From contig OY987299.1 of the NCBI GenBank assembly GCA_963920635.1, positions 17,659,401 to 17,723,400 on the forward strand: 64,000 nt of DNA. Direction: 5' to 3'. The notes below the pieces were generated by a model. That model ran no database searches, was not told the origin of the DNA, and saw only the letters and a list, made by a program, of their open reading frames with translations. The position numbers were made by a program, and so were the translations under genes. This document shows, one piece after another, positions 54,434-64,000 of the stretch. The DNA comes from Pseudeuparius sepicola. Lineage: Eukaryota > Arthropoda > Insecta > Coleoptera > Anthribidae. How positions within the stretch are numbered: the first letter of the stretch is position 1; each line of letters opens with the position of its first letter.

Positions 54434-55377
54434 TATGGAACGCCGTTTTAACATTTATTATAGTCCGGAGCCATGTATCATAAAAATTGAATTTTCATTA
54501 TCAAAACGACATGGCTTTTGAACGAAATCCAAATTCAAACAATTTTCATTATCAAAGTACCTATAATAGTACCATATAAATTCATTTGCTCAAGGTCGAG
54601 AATTTTTATGGTACAATTTCTATTATCCGATAAATAAAATTGTCAAGGTCATTATTTTTACGGTATAATTTCTATTACCTATGTCATTTGATAATAAAAA
54701 TTATATCATAAAAATTCGATTCTCGGTCTCGCTCTTTCAACAGTCTTCCATATAGGCACTCGTCCAAGGTCAATAATTTTTATGCCATAATTTCTATTAT
54801 CAAATTCGATAGTAGAAATTGTATCATAAAAATTATATTTAATTTTTATGTAACAATTTTTATTATCACATGATGAAAATACATTGAATACAAATTCAAG
54901 TCTATTTTTATTATCGGAAAGATACCACTCTTTTAACTACCATAAAAATTGGTCGAATTTTTATTATCAAAATGCAACGGAATTTTTTGAAAGAAAATTA
55001 CGGTTTCACTTTCAAGTAACATTTTATTTTGTACACGTCTAATTTCTTTCATAAAAATTGCCATACATTTCCATAATAAAAATTTGGTCTTTCCGATAAT
55101 AAAAATAGACTTGAATTTTTATTCTATGTATTTTCATTATGTGATAATAAAAATTGTTACATAAAAATTAAATATAATTTTTATGATACAATTTCTACTA
55201 TCGAATTTGATAATAGAAATTATACCATAAAAATTATTGACCTTGGACGAGTGCCTATGGAAGACTGTTGAAAGAGCGAGACCGAGAATCGAATTTTTAT
55301 AATATAATTTTTATTAACAAATGACATAATAGAAATTATACCGTAAAAATAATGACCTTGACAATTTGATTTATCAG

Positions 55378-55411
55378 ATCTGGACCAACACTATATATTG
55401 TTGGTCCAGAT
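55378..55411. repeat. 34-bp hairpin with 13-bp perfect arms
   Basis: ATCTGGACCAACA and TGTTGGTCCAGAT surround CTATATAT. It is present only in the right arm of the foldback and is bordered by ATCAGAT on both sides, so it looks like a tiny separate insertion or a templated repair product. Confidence 0.7.
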
Positions 55412-55473
55412 CAGATAATAGAAATTGTACCATAAAAATTCTCGATCTTGAAGCAATGAATTTATATGGTACG

Positions 55474-55687
55474 GTTAGCGTCAGACGAAACCGAAAGCTA
55501 AAAATTCATTTCCTTGGAATATTTGGATTCTGTTCTAACGTTTGGCAACGTCAACGTCGCGTTCATCGGACGCTTCTTCCCTCGGTCTGATCTTGAATCC
55601 CTTCTTTATTGAATGGATTTTGGGTATTATTACCCCAAAAGCATCTAGAAAATGGCTTTACGTCGTTCGGTTTCGTCTGACGCCAAC
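55474..55687. mobile_element. 214-bp inverted-repeat insert nested in the foldback
   Basis: GTTAGCGTCAGACGAAACCG, then AA, faces TTCGGTTTCGTCTGACGCCA, then AC. The left arm of the host foldback lacks it. This makes a three-level nest: small insert in foldback in MITE. Confidence 0.75.
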
Positions 55688-55777
55688 TGTACAATGTCAT
55701 TTTGATAATGAAAATTCAATTTTTATGATACATGGCATGGCTACCGAGTAAAATAAATGTTAAAACGGCGTTCCATA

Positions 55778-55896
55778 CGCCCGCCTGGATAACCGCCATA
55801 TTGTCTGCATTCTAGGGGATTTAAAGTGCATTCTAGGGGAAAAGCGAAATTTGTGGTGGCAACACAAAATGACATTTGACAACGGCCAACCACGGC
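55778..55896. mobile_element. MITE family GGCCCTCG, copy 4, right part
   Basis: Resumes CGCCCGCCTGGATAACCGCC, TTCTAGGGGATTTAAAGTGC and GGCAACACAAAATGACATTT, and ends truncated near CCAACCACGGCTCC. Confidence 0.8.
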
Positions 55897-56220
55897 TCCA
55901 GAGCAGTTTTCATAGTTTTCAATCTATTATTGAATATTTATACTAAATTAGTACCATCTTGCTTAGTATTAAAAACGTAAGAACTAATATATTTTGTCAA
56001 ATTATCTCTCTAATATCGAATGTTTTGTGCCATTATAGGTTAGAAGTTAGATTTGAGATCTCCTCGTCATTGCCTTCGATTTTTTTGTAGGTACTGGCAC
56101 AGAATAGCCACCGTAACTATTCTGTGGTACTGGGTTATTTAATAGGTAGGTACTTATATTTTATCATTTTAAATACACTTTACCCTATACTTTATTTTTA
56201 TTATTTATTTAGAATACATT

Positions 56221-56466
56221 ATGACAGGAACGAGGTGTGCTGTTTATGGTTGTAATACAACTTACGCTTTAAAAAAAGCAGGCGAAAATACTATGTTCCA
56301 TACCTTCCCCAAGTCAAAAGATAAACGATTAGGAGAGCATGGGTGGCAAGATGTAAAAGAATGGACAGTTTCAACCCTAATAACAGTCATATTTTGTTCT
56401 CGTCATTTTACGGAAAATGACTATGAAAGAGATTTACAGAGTGAACTGCTACGTAAAAGAGTTTAA
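56221..56466 (+). pseudogene. THAP-domain ORF of a transposon
   Basis: 81 codons reading MTGTRCAVYGCNTTYALKKA, FHTFPKSKDKR, HGWQDVKEW and FCSRHFTENDYERDLQSELL, then a stop. The C-x4-C, W and C-x2-H spacing and the HF-x-DF-like end are those of a THAP zinc finger, which binds DNA in transposases. It is directly followed by a fragment of a Harbinger-type transposase, so it is best read as the N-terminal part of one dead transposon gene with the catalytic middle deleted. An expressed stand-alone THAP protein cannot be excluded. Confidence 0.6.
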
Positions 56467-56479
56467 CCTTTCCATCTTC

Positions 56480-56812
56480 ATCCAAAGCTTCTTTAACTAC
56501 AGATTAAATCTGGCAAGAAGAGTAGTTGAAAATGCATTTGGCATTTTAGCCAAACGATTTAGAGTTTTTTGACTAAAATTAATTTGAATGTGGAAAAAGT
56601 GCAAACCATAACATTGGCATGTTGCACATTACATAATTTTTGAGACCCGAATGTCCTACTTCCATCCTAGAAGAGCTTGATAAAGACTATATATTTCAAT
56701 TTGGACTTTCTTACCAAACATGCTCACCAAGACATGCTTGCGTTGCTGCCCAAGAGGAGTTTTGTGATTATTTCGTGAATAAGGGAGCTGTGCCTTGGCA
56801 GCGGAATACATA
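56480..56812 (+). pseudogene. PIF/Harbinger-type transposase C-terminus, decayed
   Basis: FNYRLNLARRVVENAFGILA, then KRFRVF, followed by a stop and, in shifted frame, ITLACCTLHNF, then RPECPTSILEELDKD and YFVNKGAVPWQRNT with a stop. NYRLSRARRVVENAFGIL..RFR and LHNFL are hallmarks of the HARBI1-like DDE transposase end. One-base deletions interrupt the frame near 56571 and 56641. Confidence 0.8.
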
Positions 56813-57002
56813 AATAAAACATATTGTAACATTTCACACACTTTTTATCTAGGTATATTATCTTTAAAACTGTACTCTCCTCTTTCTCGTCTAATGCCTC
56901 AAACAAAACTAGTATCAAAATATAACCTTTCTTGTGTTCAAATTTTCAATGTTAGTACTCCTGAAGTTCACGCAAAACTTGACGGAAAATAGGACATGCT
57001 CT

Positions 57003-57145
57003 AATTCGTGAAGTAACTTCATGAAGAAATTCATGAATTAATTAATGAAGAAATTGCCAGTGTAATACACGACTTTTTATAATAATTTGCCCTTGAAGTG
57101 ACTTAATGAATTAATTCATGAAGAAATTGTCAATGTAAAACAGGC
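57003..57145. repeat. TTCATGAA-rich repeat
   Basis: TTCATGAATTAATTAATGAA and AATGAATTAATTCATGAAGA recur in both halves together with GAAGAAATTG(C/T)CA-TGTAA, giving a diverged duplication of roughly 65 bp with internal palindromes. It may be the end of the transposon whose fossil lies just upstream. Confidence 0.5.
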
Positions 57146-57400
57146 ATCACAGAGTGTGTACCAGTACAGGTGCAATAAAACCAAATGTCAAGTCCTATAA
57201 GCGCCTTTTAGCGAACCTTTTGTGAAACATAATTTTCATAGTGTTTATTAAGAGTATTATACTCGTAATAAATTCAAACTAAAATTTGGCATACATTATT
57301 TTTAATATTAATTTATAAAATAATATCGCAAAAGATTAGTATCATACTTACAGTCTTTTAAACGTTCAAAATACTTTGTATAATAATAATATTTTATATT

Positions 57401-57485
57401 TGCCTCAGCCAGAGGCCTCGGCAACTAAATTCCACATGAGTCATAAAAAGTTGAACTTCAGTGCCTTGGTACATAAATAACTATT
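57401..57485 (+). repeat. Half copy of the CTCCACATGAGTCATAAAAAG hairpin repeat
   Basis: Shares TTTGCCTCAGCCAGAGGCCT and CCACATGAGTCATAAAAAGT plus TGAACTTCAGTGCCTTGGTA with 62455-62545, where the sequence is present with its inverted partner. Confidence 0.8.
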
Positions 57486-57776
57486 TTCGAAATTTTCTTC
57501 AGTATGCAATTATTCCATATATTGGCAATTTTATAAATTAATCCCTTAGTCTTGATACATTCTAAGTAAAAAATAAAAGTACTCTTAATAGTGTATAAAA
57601 ATCAAAGGATTGGCAAAAGTAGCTCAAAAACACAGAACATCCACAGAAAACCCACCCTGTCTATATTTTGAACGGTAGCTCCCGGCGCGCTTAGCAGATA
57701 GCAGTCTAGCGGTGACGTCACGCCGGCGGAGAGATTTGCCCGATCGAGCAATCCTGTGCGTCTACCGTTCTTGACC

Positions 57777-58413
57777 TATACCCCGATTACTGTAAGAAGT
57801 CCCGATTTTGTCAGATGACATTCTCCACAAAATCCCTAGGAATTTTCTGTTAACCATGGGTATATAACATTGGTATGTGTGTGTGTGTCTCGACCAGTTA
57901 ATGACATCACCCGTTGATTTATGATGTGAAAAGTTACCCAAGTGATACGAAAAAAGAGCATAATAAAATAAAAACCCTATTGCAATCACGATTATACCGC
58001 TACAAATAAAAATAACTATGACTACAACTCATTTTAATAATAATTTCAAACGTCATGGAAATACTTTTCATTTTGGTATTTTGTAATAATCAGCTGCTTT
58101 TGGCAGTGTCTATGGGCGGACTTAGGCAAATTTAGCTCGGTGTGTCAAAGTGACAGTGAAGGTTTTCCAGATCGTTCAAACTGGTTCAAACATTCGGTAA
58201 TGAAAATATTCGCGGGTTTTCTACATTTCGTGAGTTTTACCGTCATCTGTGTTGTTCTTGTTCGTGTTACTTTTCGTGTTATTAGTGCAAATGGGCTCGT
58301 TACTGACCTGAACTTATGACCCAGTTACATTTTTTGCTGCATTGATGCCAACTTAGGATATCGAAATTACCAATTGACATTCCCAGTAAGGACTTCTTAA
58401 AATAATTTGAGTT
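57777..58413 (-). mobile_element. AAGAAGTCC MITE family, full copy
   Basis: Ends TATACCCCGATTACTGTAAG, then AAGTCC, and the inverse GGACTTCTTAAAATAATTTG. About 637 bp, opposite in orientation to the copy at 19737-20361. The interior has a (TG)n tract at about 57875-57888. No coding capacity. Confidence 0.85.
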
Positions 58414-58430
58414 TACTCCATATCTCTGCA

Positions 58431-58504
58431 CGGCTCTCGTGCACTCGTGCATTTGACAATCAATGACGTGTGCGCCCAATATGGCCGACCTTTCGGTGGG
58501 ACAT
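58431..58504. mobile_element. MITE family GGCCCTCG fragment
   Basis: GGCTCTCGTGCACTCGTGCA and CCAATATGGCCGACCTTTCG, then GTGGGACATA, match the family interior. It is broken by the next element exactly after ACATA. Confidence 0.7.
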
Positions 58505-58507
58505 ATA

Positions 58508-59417
58508 CAGTGTGGTCATTTACCTAAGTGTGCAACATATGTTTTTTTTTTTATTAATTGCACAACGAAAATACAAATATTCCAGAAAGTTGGTGCATGT
58601 TCGATAATCATATTAGGCGCACTTAGAATGGTTGCAAGTCAAACAGCATACAGGGTAGGTCAAAAAATATAAAAATTGTACAAGAGTAAAAGTACCTACC
58701 CTTTATTTCAGAAAATTCAGCGAAAAGTTGTCTAGAATTAAAAGTTATGCCTAAATACCAAAACATGGCCTCCTAAGAAAAATAAATATGTACTTATATT
58801 TTCTTGAAAAACATTAATAATTTCCTAAAAAATTTTGTTTTTAATATTCACCATAAACAATTTCTTAAATCAATCAAAATTATATCAATTTCGCATAACT
58901 TTGTTCAAATTCAAGCATATCTGATTTTTAATTTTTTAGGGAATCACAAATTTCATATGTTTGTTGCAACGCAACGATATTAAAACAAAACTTTAAAATT
59001 TCCCAAAAATTCTTCTCAACAATGTAAAACATTAGTAATGATAATGTGTATATTAAAAACTCTCATTTAAGATGCAAAATTTTTATTTTAAATGTTTATT
59101 AAGAAACTTGGTATTTAGGCATAGCTTTAAATTCTAAACAACTTTTCTTAATAACCTTTTGCTGAATTTTTTGAAATTAGGTTACTTTTACTCTTGTGCA
59201 ATTTTCATATTTTTTGACCTTTTTTGCTGTTTAACTTGCAACCATTCTAAGTGCACCTAATATGACTATTGAACATGCATCAACTTTCGGCAATGTCTGT
59301 ATTTTGGTTGTGCAAAAGTTCCCCATTCAAACAAAAATCGATCGGTCTCGGCAAATATTTGATTTTTTTGGGCTTTTCAAGTAATTGGGGATGATAAGTT
59401 TTCAAATGAACACAGTG
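58508..59417. mobile_element. 0.9-kb foldback, CAGTGTGGTCATT ends, TA target site
   Basis: The left end CAGTGTGGTCATT and right end AATGAACACAGTG are imperfect inverted repeats flanked by TA. Subterminal blocks (AGAAAGTTGGTGCATGTTC, GCACTTAGAATGGTTGCAAG, TTGTACAAGAGTAAAAGTA, ATGCCTAAATACCAA) recur inverted in the right half. The termini and TA resemble Tc1/mariner MITEs. Confidence 0.75.
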
Positions 59418-61124
59418 TATAGTGTATAATATAGGTAAGTATATTTTTACACCATGTTAGATATAGGCATAGAAGAATCTAGTAGTAGATTCTTCTATGA
59501 TATAGGTACGCAGAGATTTTCGTAGATTGTCCATTCAATTTTTACTGATATTCTCGAAGTAAAATAAGAATTTCGGGAAAATATTGAAAGCTCCTAAACA
59601 TTTTGGGATTTTATTATGATATTTTCTTTGTTAAAATTGGTTATTTCTCTGAGGCTAAAGCAAATTTGTATTATTATTGCATTGATCCTCTATCTTTATC
59701 GCGAGATTCACAAATTCAAGTTAAATAATTTTAGTATAAATTGAAAACGGAATACTTATTCTAAAAACGGAAAAAGACAATTGATACAAAGTTTGATACC
59801 TTCTTGCCTTGAAAATTAAGCAAATTTAAAAAATGCAAAAATATAAGTTAGGTTTGCCACGCATTTGCGAAACATCCTGTATACAATTTCTAGTGTGTTT
59901 AAGTGACATTAGCGCAAATCGTAGAAAAATATCCATAAATTGTGATTTAGACAGAATTAACGCCGAAAATTGAAAATAATAATAATAATAAAGTTTACTG
60001 TATATGGTGCAAACGCTTATTGGCGGACACTGTATAACCTGCTTCGAAAATGTTTTTTTTAGTTAGATATCGCAAAAGAAGTTTAAATTCGAGTTCGTCT
60101 AGTTCTTTTCAAAAACTTCGCATTTATCAAAATCATGAAAATTTTGTTGTCAAAATAAGAATTATCATAAATCGGTTTCTCGACATGTGAACACGTCTCA
60201 GTCGACGCGTTTTCGACGCGCTGATCCCGAACACCGCGGGACTATATCTCTATAAGCCGATCCGGAGATATTACAAGTAAAAAATCGACGCAGCGCCTCG
60301 TGATGTACATATTGTACATTGTACAAGATACGGTTAAATCAGGTCTTTGGGAAATTCCCTGCGTGTGTATTTTACGGGGGTCAACCCGAAATTTGGCGAT
60401 TTTGGAAAATAATTAGAATTGTCCGTCCGGAAACAGGCCTATCAGACTCATAGCGTTGACTGATAATCCTCGCCCAATAACGCTCATAGTAAACCGGAAA
60501 AATTGAACTTGGAAGTTTCTAAATGCCCGGCAAGATAACTCTACAAACCGACCTATCCGTCGTGAATGAATCGGTAGAATGCGGATCCGATAACCTGCCT
60601 CGAAAATGGGTTATTCCCTGACACCCTGTACATTTTTTAATGTTTCTGTAGGTATTGTTTTGATTTTTTCTCCAAAATTATGCATGTCACTTGCATGGTA
60701 TTTTCCAATATGTCGCAAGGATCCCCAGCCCCAACAAAATTCATTGGAAATTCGCGTTCATACTGCAGGAAGCCCCAGCAGTTCCGCCCGCGCCCAGTTA
60801 GTCGGCTCCCGAGTTCAAGGATCGAATCATATTATTCACGTTTTTCTTGAAACGCCAGATTCACCAGCCCACCTTTCAATTTCGCAAACAAGTTGTTTGC
60901 TCGCACGCTTAAATTCCCCATCTAAAATAAACTCTATTGCCCACAAACCTTGAAATTATCCGGTGTCGGCTCGGCATTTAGTTTGCCACGGGTCGAGGAT
61001 CCCGAACCACCGCAATAATAATTAACAAATCACTATAAATACATTCTAAGATATAGTCTGTCTCCACGGTTGTGCAGAATAAATAATAAAGTGCTGGGGT
61101 TAAAACTTGTTGGTGCTGTGCAGA
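59418..61124. other. Intergenic, partly repetitive
   Basis: 59420-59960 is AT-rich with a short hairpin AGAATCTACTACTAGATTCT type at about 59470-59495. An (AAT)n tract lies at 59967-59982. A moderately GC-rich block (60180-60630) has CGACGCG motifs and ACCTGCTTCGAAAATG / ACCTGCCTCGAAAATGGG near its borders, probably an unclassified repeat. 60720-61124 is probably the 5' flank and leader of the next gene. Confidence 0.45.
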
Positions 61125-61325
61125 ATGAGTGAAAATATATTAACATATACAAACAATTCGGCAAAGAACGATTCGAACGAGAGAGCTACACTTCTTGCGG
61201 TCGGCGCAAATGACTCAAAACCGGCAAGTGGAAACAATAGCAACGGGCGAATGTTGCCTTTGTTGCTGTTAAACAGAGCTCCATTAGCAAACTCGGAAGC
61301 AGAAGACGACGACGATGATAGAGAG
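61125..61325 (+). CDS. Probable first exon of a second unidentified gene
   Basis: ATG opens 67 codons: MSENILTYTNNSAKNDSNER, then ATLLAVGANDSKPASGNNSN, GRMLPLLLLNRAPLANSEAE and DDDDDRE, ending in phase 0 at a strong donor GTAAGA. Asn/Ser-rich with an acidic end, it looks like a cytosolic N terminus of a larger protein. Codon use is more GC-rich than its flanks. I do not recognise the family, and no further exon is seen before the window ends. Confidence 0.55.
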
Positions 61326-62414
61326 GTAAGAATTTTATTTTTTATATTTACATTACCTACCACATTTTTTTCTATCAGTGGCGTAATTTCTATTTTTGGG
61401 CCTCATTGCTACATAAAATAAAATTTATGAAGTGGATAGGCAGACTCGTATGTATACATTAGTGTTAAATAACTCCATAGAGGATTTGCCAGCAATAATT
61501 GTTTGAGGATTTTCGATTCGATCCATTTTGGCAAGAATGTATTCCTTCTCAATAATTATTTATGTATCTTAAGTTGTACAGGTTGTCCCTAAAAGGTGTT
61601 TACTAAGTTCTACCAGATATGTATATGTATAGTGTAGCCCAAGAAGAATCGAACTTAACTTGGTGCAAATGCAAAAATGTTCTTTAATTTTTTTTGTAAG
61701 ACCCTTCTTTTCATGCTTTAAAGTTAAACCCTGAAGAAGGTTTTTCCGTAATATCTCCGAAACGGTGAAGTCAATTTTAATTAAACTTGGACAGTATACC
61801 CAGTACATAAGGACTCAAAATATGAAATTATAGCAACATTTCAGTCTCGTCTTGGAAACCAGGGCCGGACCACCCCTAACATAAAATGTCCCTAAATTTT
61901 GATACAACCTCTTGTTTTAACTTACAATTGTGTTCTTGAAATCGGCATTAAAATGTCCCAAAATCGTCATTAAAAGCACAGAAATCGTACAATAATGTAG
62001 CCCATTATTGTACGATTTTTTCAATAAGTAGGCCTTGGCGAGATGTAAACATCAAAAGTCAGACGCGGAGAAATCGCCCGTCAAAAGTGACCAAATATTC
62101 AATATTTATCGGCCGATAAAGGGTCATTTAACTTTTCGTACATATTGCGAAATTGTTTCCTATAGAAGCGCAATCCTTCAGTATACATATTTTAGTAAAT
62201 TTGAAAATCAATAGATTTGTTGTGTAGGCTGCACAAGAAGCAACAGTTTGGTTTTTCTGTCAGGAGGTGCCGTACATCATTATACTTGTCCTAGGTAGAG
62301 CGATCGGTAAAGTCAAGCAACGCCTCTCGTAGTCGGTTCGCGGACGGGTGATCCCTTATTATTATTTTCTTGCCTAATAAAACATTTTTTTTCCGATTTC
62401 AAAAAAAATATAAT

Positions 62415-62534
62415 ATGTACCTCGGCACTGAAGTTCTTTTTATGACTCATGTGGTTTATTTGCCTCGACCAGAGGCCTCAGCAACTAAACTCCACATGAG
62501 TCATAAAAAGTTGAACTTCAGTGCCTTGGTACAT
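62415..62534. repeat. 120-bp hairpin repeat
   Basis: ATGTACCTCGGCACTGAAGT, then TCTTTTTATGACTCATGTGG, faces CCACATGAGTCATAAAAAGT and the matching TGAACTTCAGTGCCTTGGTA. The loop contains GCCTCGACCAGAGGCCTC. A half copy lies at 57401-57485. Confidence 0.85.
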
Positions 62535-62559
62535 AAATAACTATTATTTAAGTTCGCCA

Positions 62560-62692
62560 CCTAATTCAGAACAAAAAAGATACTCTAAACTAAACTCTAG
62601 CTAACTCTAACTAAACTGTAGCTAACTTCGTCTCATGTCTGTCTTGTTATTTAGACAAAATAAAGACGATTTATTATTATTATTATTATACT
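62560..62692 (+). mobile_element. LINE 3' tail with (ATT)n
   Basis: An AT-rich segment with CTAACTCTAACTAAACTGTA ends GACAAAATAAAGACGATT followed by (ATT)n at about 62671-62690, the usual 3' end of a CR1/Jockey-like element. No coding part remains. Confidence 0.5.
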
Positions 62693-63095
62693 CTTCATTC
62701 GCAACGAAAAAATGAACGGTTTTCAAGAAAAAAACACTTATCTACTAAAAAATAATAGGTAGTAAAGCAAATCGCATTGTTATTTTTCATTGAAATGTTG
62801 CTTTAATTTCATATTATCAGTCCTTATGTACTGGGTTGATTTCACCGTTTCGGAAATATTACGGAAAAACCTTCTTCGGGGTTTAACTTTAAAGCACGAA
62901 AAGTTCCGGAAAGAAGGGTCTTACTAAAAAATGTTATAGAATAACATTTTAGTATTTTTTTGTCCCAACTAACCGTCCTTCAAATATCTCCCAATACTTC
63001 TGGGACACCCTGTACCTATATATTGTTGCATTTTTTAAATCTGCTTGTCATAAGGCAATCAAAATGATGTTCGATTTTTCTTGGGCTACACTATA

Positions 63096-63459
63096 CAGGG
63101 TGTATCATTAAGGGTGATAGTCCAGGAATTTTGGAAAAAAACCTGTTGGGGGAATTGGCGAAGTTTTAAGTTCCTATAACTCTGCCTTTAGAGGACGTAG
63201 GTACTTGCTTTGGCCATGTAAAAAGGCACTTTTCTGGAAAATATCCTTATAAAAATTAATAGAAAAATATTATATTGATAATTTCACTAGAATTCTACAG
63301 GAATTTGAAATAATACTTTTTTCTTAAAATATAGAATTAAGTCAGGAGAGAAGGATGAAATTCTACTGATAACTTTCGCTCAATCGTGTTTGAAAAATGT
63401 GAAAAATTCAATTTCATATCTATTAGTTTCGGATTTATCGCCAAAAATGAAACACCCTG
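63096..63459. mobile_element. MITE with CAGGGTGT ends, TA target site
   Basis: CAGGGTGTATCATTAAG at the left and AATGAAACACCCTG at the right are inverted ends flanked by TA (63094-63095, 63460-63461). About 364 bp, non-coding. Confidence 0.7.
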
Positions 63460-63461
63460 TA

Positions 63462-64000
63462 CATGGTAGAGTTTCGTAAAGACCTTTTACGGACATCCTC
63501 TATATTGTTTGCAATTTTCTTTATTTATTTTTTCTGAGGTTTGCAGCAAATATTTACAATACTTCCTTATTATTACAAATTGTGAGGCGTAACTATAATC
63601 ATAAACTTTGTGTACAACAGATGTTCCGGTTTAAACAATTTCTAAATTTATGACATGAATCAAATGAATGCAAATCTTTACATGCGCATTTTAACAGGTA
63701 ATTTGGTCAATCCTTGTCTAATAACAAAATATACCTATTGTTTCCATGCCCATGCAGGTATTTAGAAAAAAATATGATTCGAATATCTCAAGAAATAAGA
63801 AAAATACCTATCCTATATTGTTTGGAAGCCTGACGCATGACAATTTTTTTTTACATTTACATATAAATACATGTGATTTACACTCGGATTTACATACAAA
63901 GGATATTTTAAATGTATAAAACCTTGTTACCTACTAGTAAAATGGAACTTTGGACCTATTATAATCTGCGACAAAAATATATGGTGCTTTAGCAGTTCAG
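63462..64000. other. AT-rich end of window, nothing recognised
   Basis: Presumably the first intron of the gene starting at 61125. I see no exon, RNA gene or clear repeat boundary. Confidence 0.4.

Larger units (their letters stand above)
54434..55777. mobile_element. 1.34-kb foldback inserted in a GGCCCTCG MITE
   Basis: Ends TATGGAACGCCGTTTTAACA and the inverse TGTTAAAACGGCGTTCCATA. CGCCCG occurs at both borders (54428-54433, 55778-55783), fitting a 6-bp target duplication; a shorter one with longer ends is also possible. Both arms hold many copies of ATAAAAATT/AATTTTTAT and TAATAGAAATT, arranged as mirror images around about 55000. Arms also share TCTTCCATA, CACTCGTCCAAGGTCAATAA. No coding capacity. 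Confidence 0.88.
61579..63012. mobile_element. Composite inverted-repeat region
   Basis: CAGGTTGTCCC at the left and GGGACACCCTG at the right are inverted ends flanked by TA. TAAGACCCTTCTTT, TTTAAAGTTAAACCC, GAAGAAGGTTTTTCCGTAAT and CAGTACATAAGGACT in the left part recur inverted at about 62820-62925. A TAGTGTAGCCCAAGAA block left (61635) is mirrored at about 63083, beyond the right end, so two or more elements are probably superposed. The middle (61870-62400) shows nothing coding. Confidence 0.55.

Overview
The window comes from an insect nuclear genome. It is AT-rich, its introns are 50 bp to several kb with GT-AG borders, and it carries a dense load of foldback elements and MITEs. The recognisable proteins have insect-type sequence. 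A beetle is plausible from the style of the mobile elements, but I cannot prove the order or species.

Region 1 (1-38.4 kb, + strand) is the 3' part of hyperplastic discs (hyd, the UBR5/EDD orthologue), a giant HECT-type E3 ubiquitin ligase. Fifteen exons can be joined in phase with no frame break into 1,229 residues ending at the natural stop (37880). They carry a conserved linker, the PABC/MLLE domain and the full HECT domain, with the catalytic Cys 31 residues from the C terminus. The N-terminal half, including the UBR box, lies left of the window.

Region 2 (38.4-53.6 kb, - strand) is a complete MICU1 gene, the Ca2+-sensing gatekeeper of the mitochondrial calcium uniporter. It has nine exon positions and encodes about 490 residues, with a transmembrane or targeting segment, a polybasic stretch and two canonical EF-hands. 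The third position exists as two tandem, phase-identical, diverged copies (3a at 52922-53081, 3b at 46610-46775). Using both or neither breaks the frame, so they should be mutually exclusive. They encode the segment that docks on the MCU pore. A 5.1-kb inverted-repeat element with a 6-bp target duplication has inserted between them. hyd and MICU1 are convergent and their poly(A) signals nearly touch at 38.38-38.42 kb.

Region 3 (53.6-64 kb) starts with a probable divergent promoter shared by MICU1 and a short + strand first exon (53919-54035). A second probable first exon lies at 61125-61325. Neither gene is identified. The rest is nested repeats.

Mobile and repeat content includes several large foldback elements, among them two related CAGGATGATT elements, one of which contains a nested THAP/DDE transposase remnant. 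There are at least four MITE families in multiple copies, a hAT MITE with an 8-bp target duplication, decayed LINE ends, a THAP plus Harbinger-type transposase fossil, and a higher-order satellite array. A 28S rRNA fragment flanked by 19-bp direct repeats sits in a hyd intron. Most coordinates of repeats are accurate to a few bases; divergence was judged by eye.
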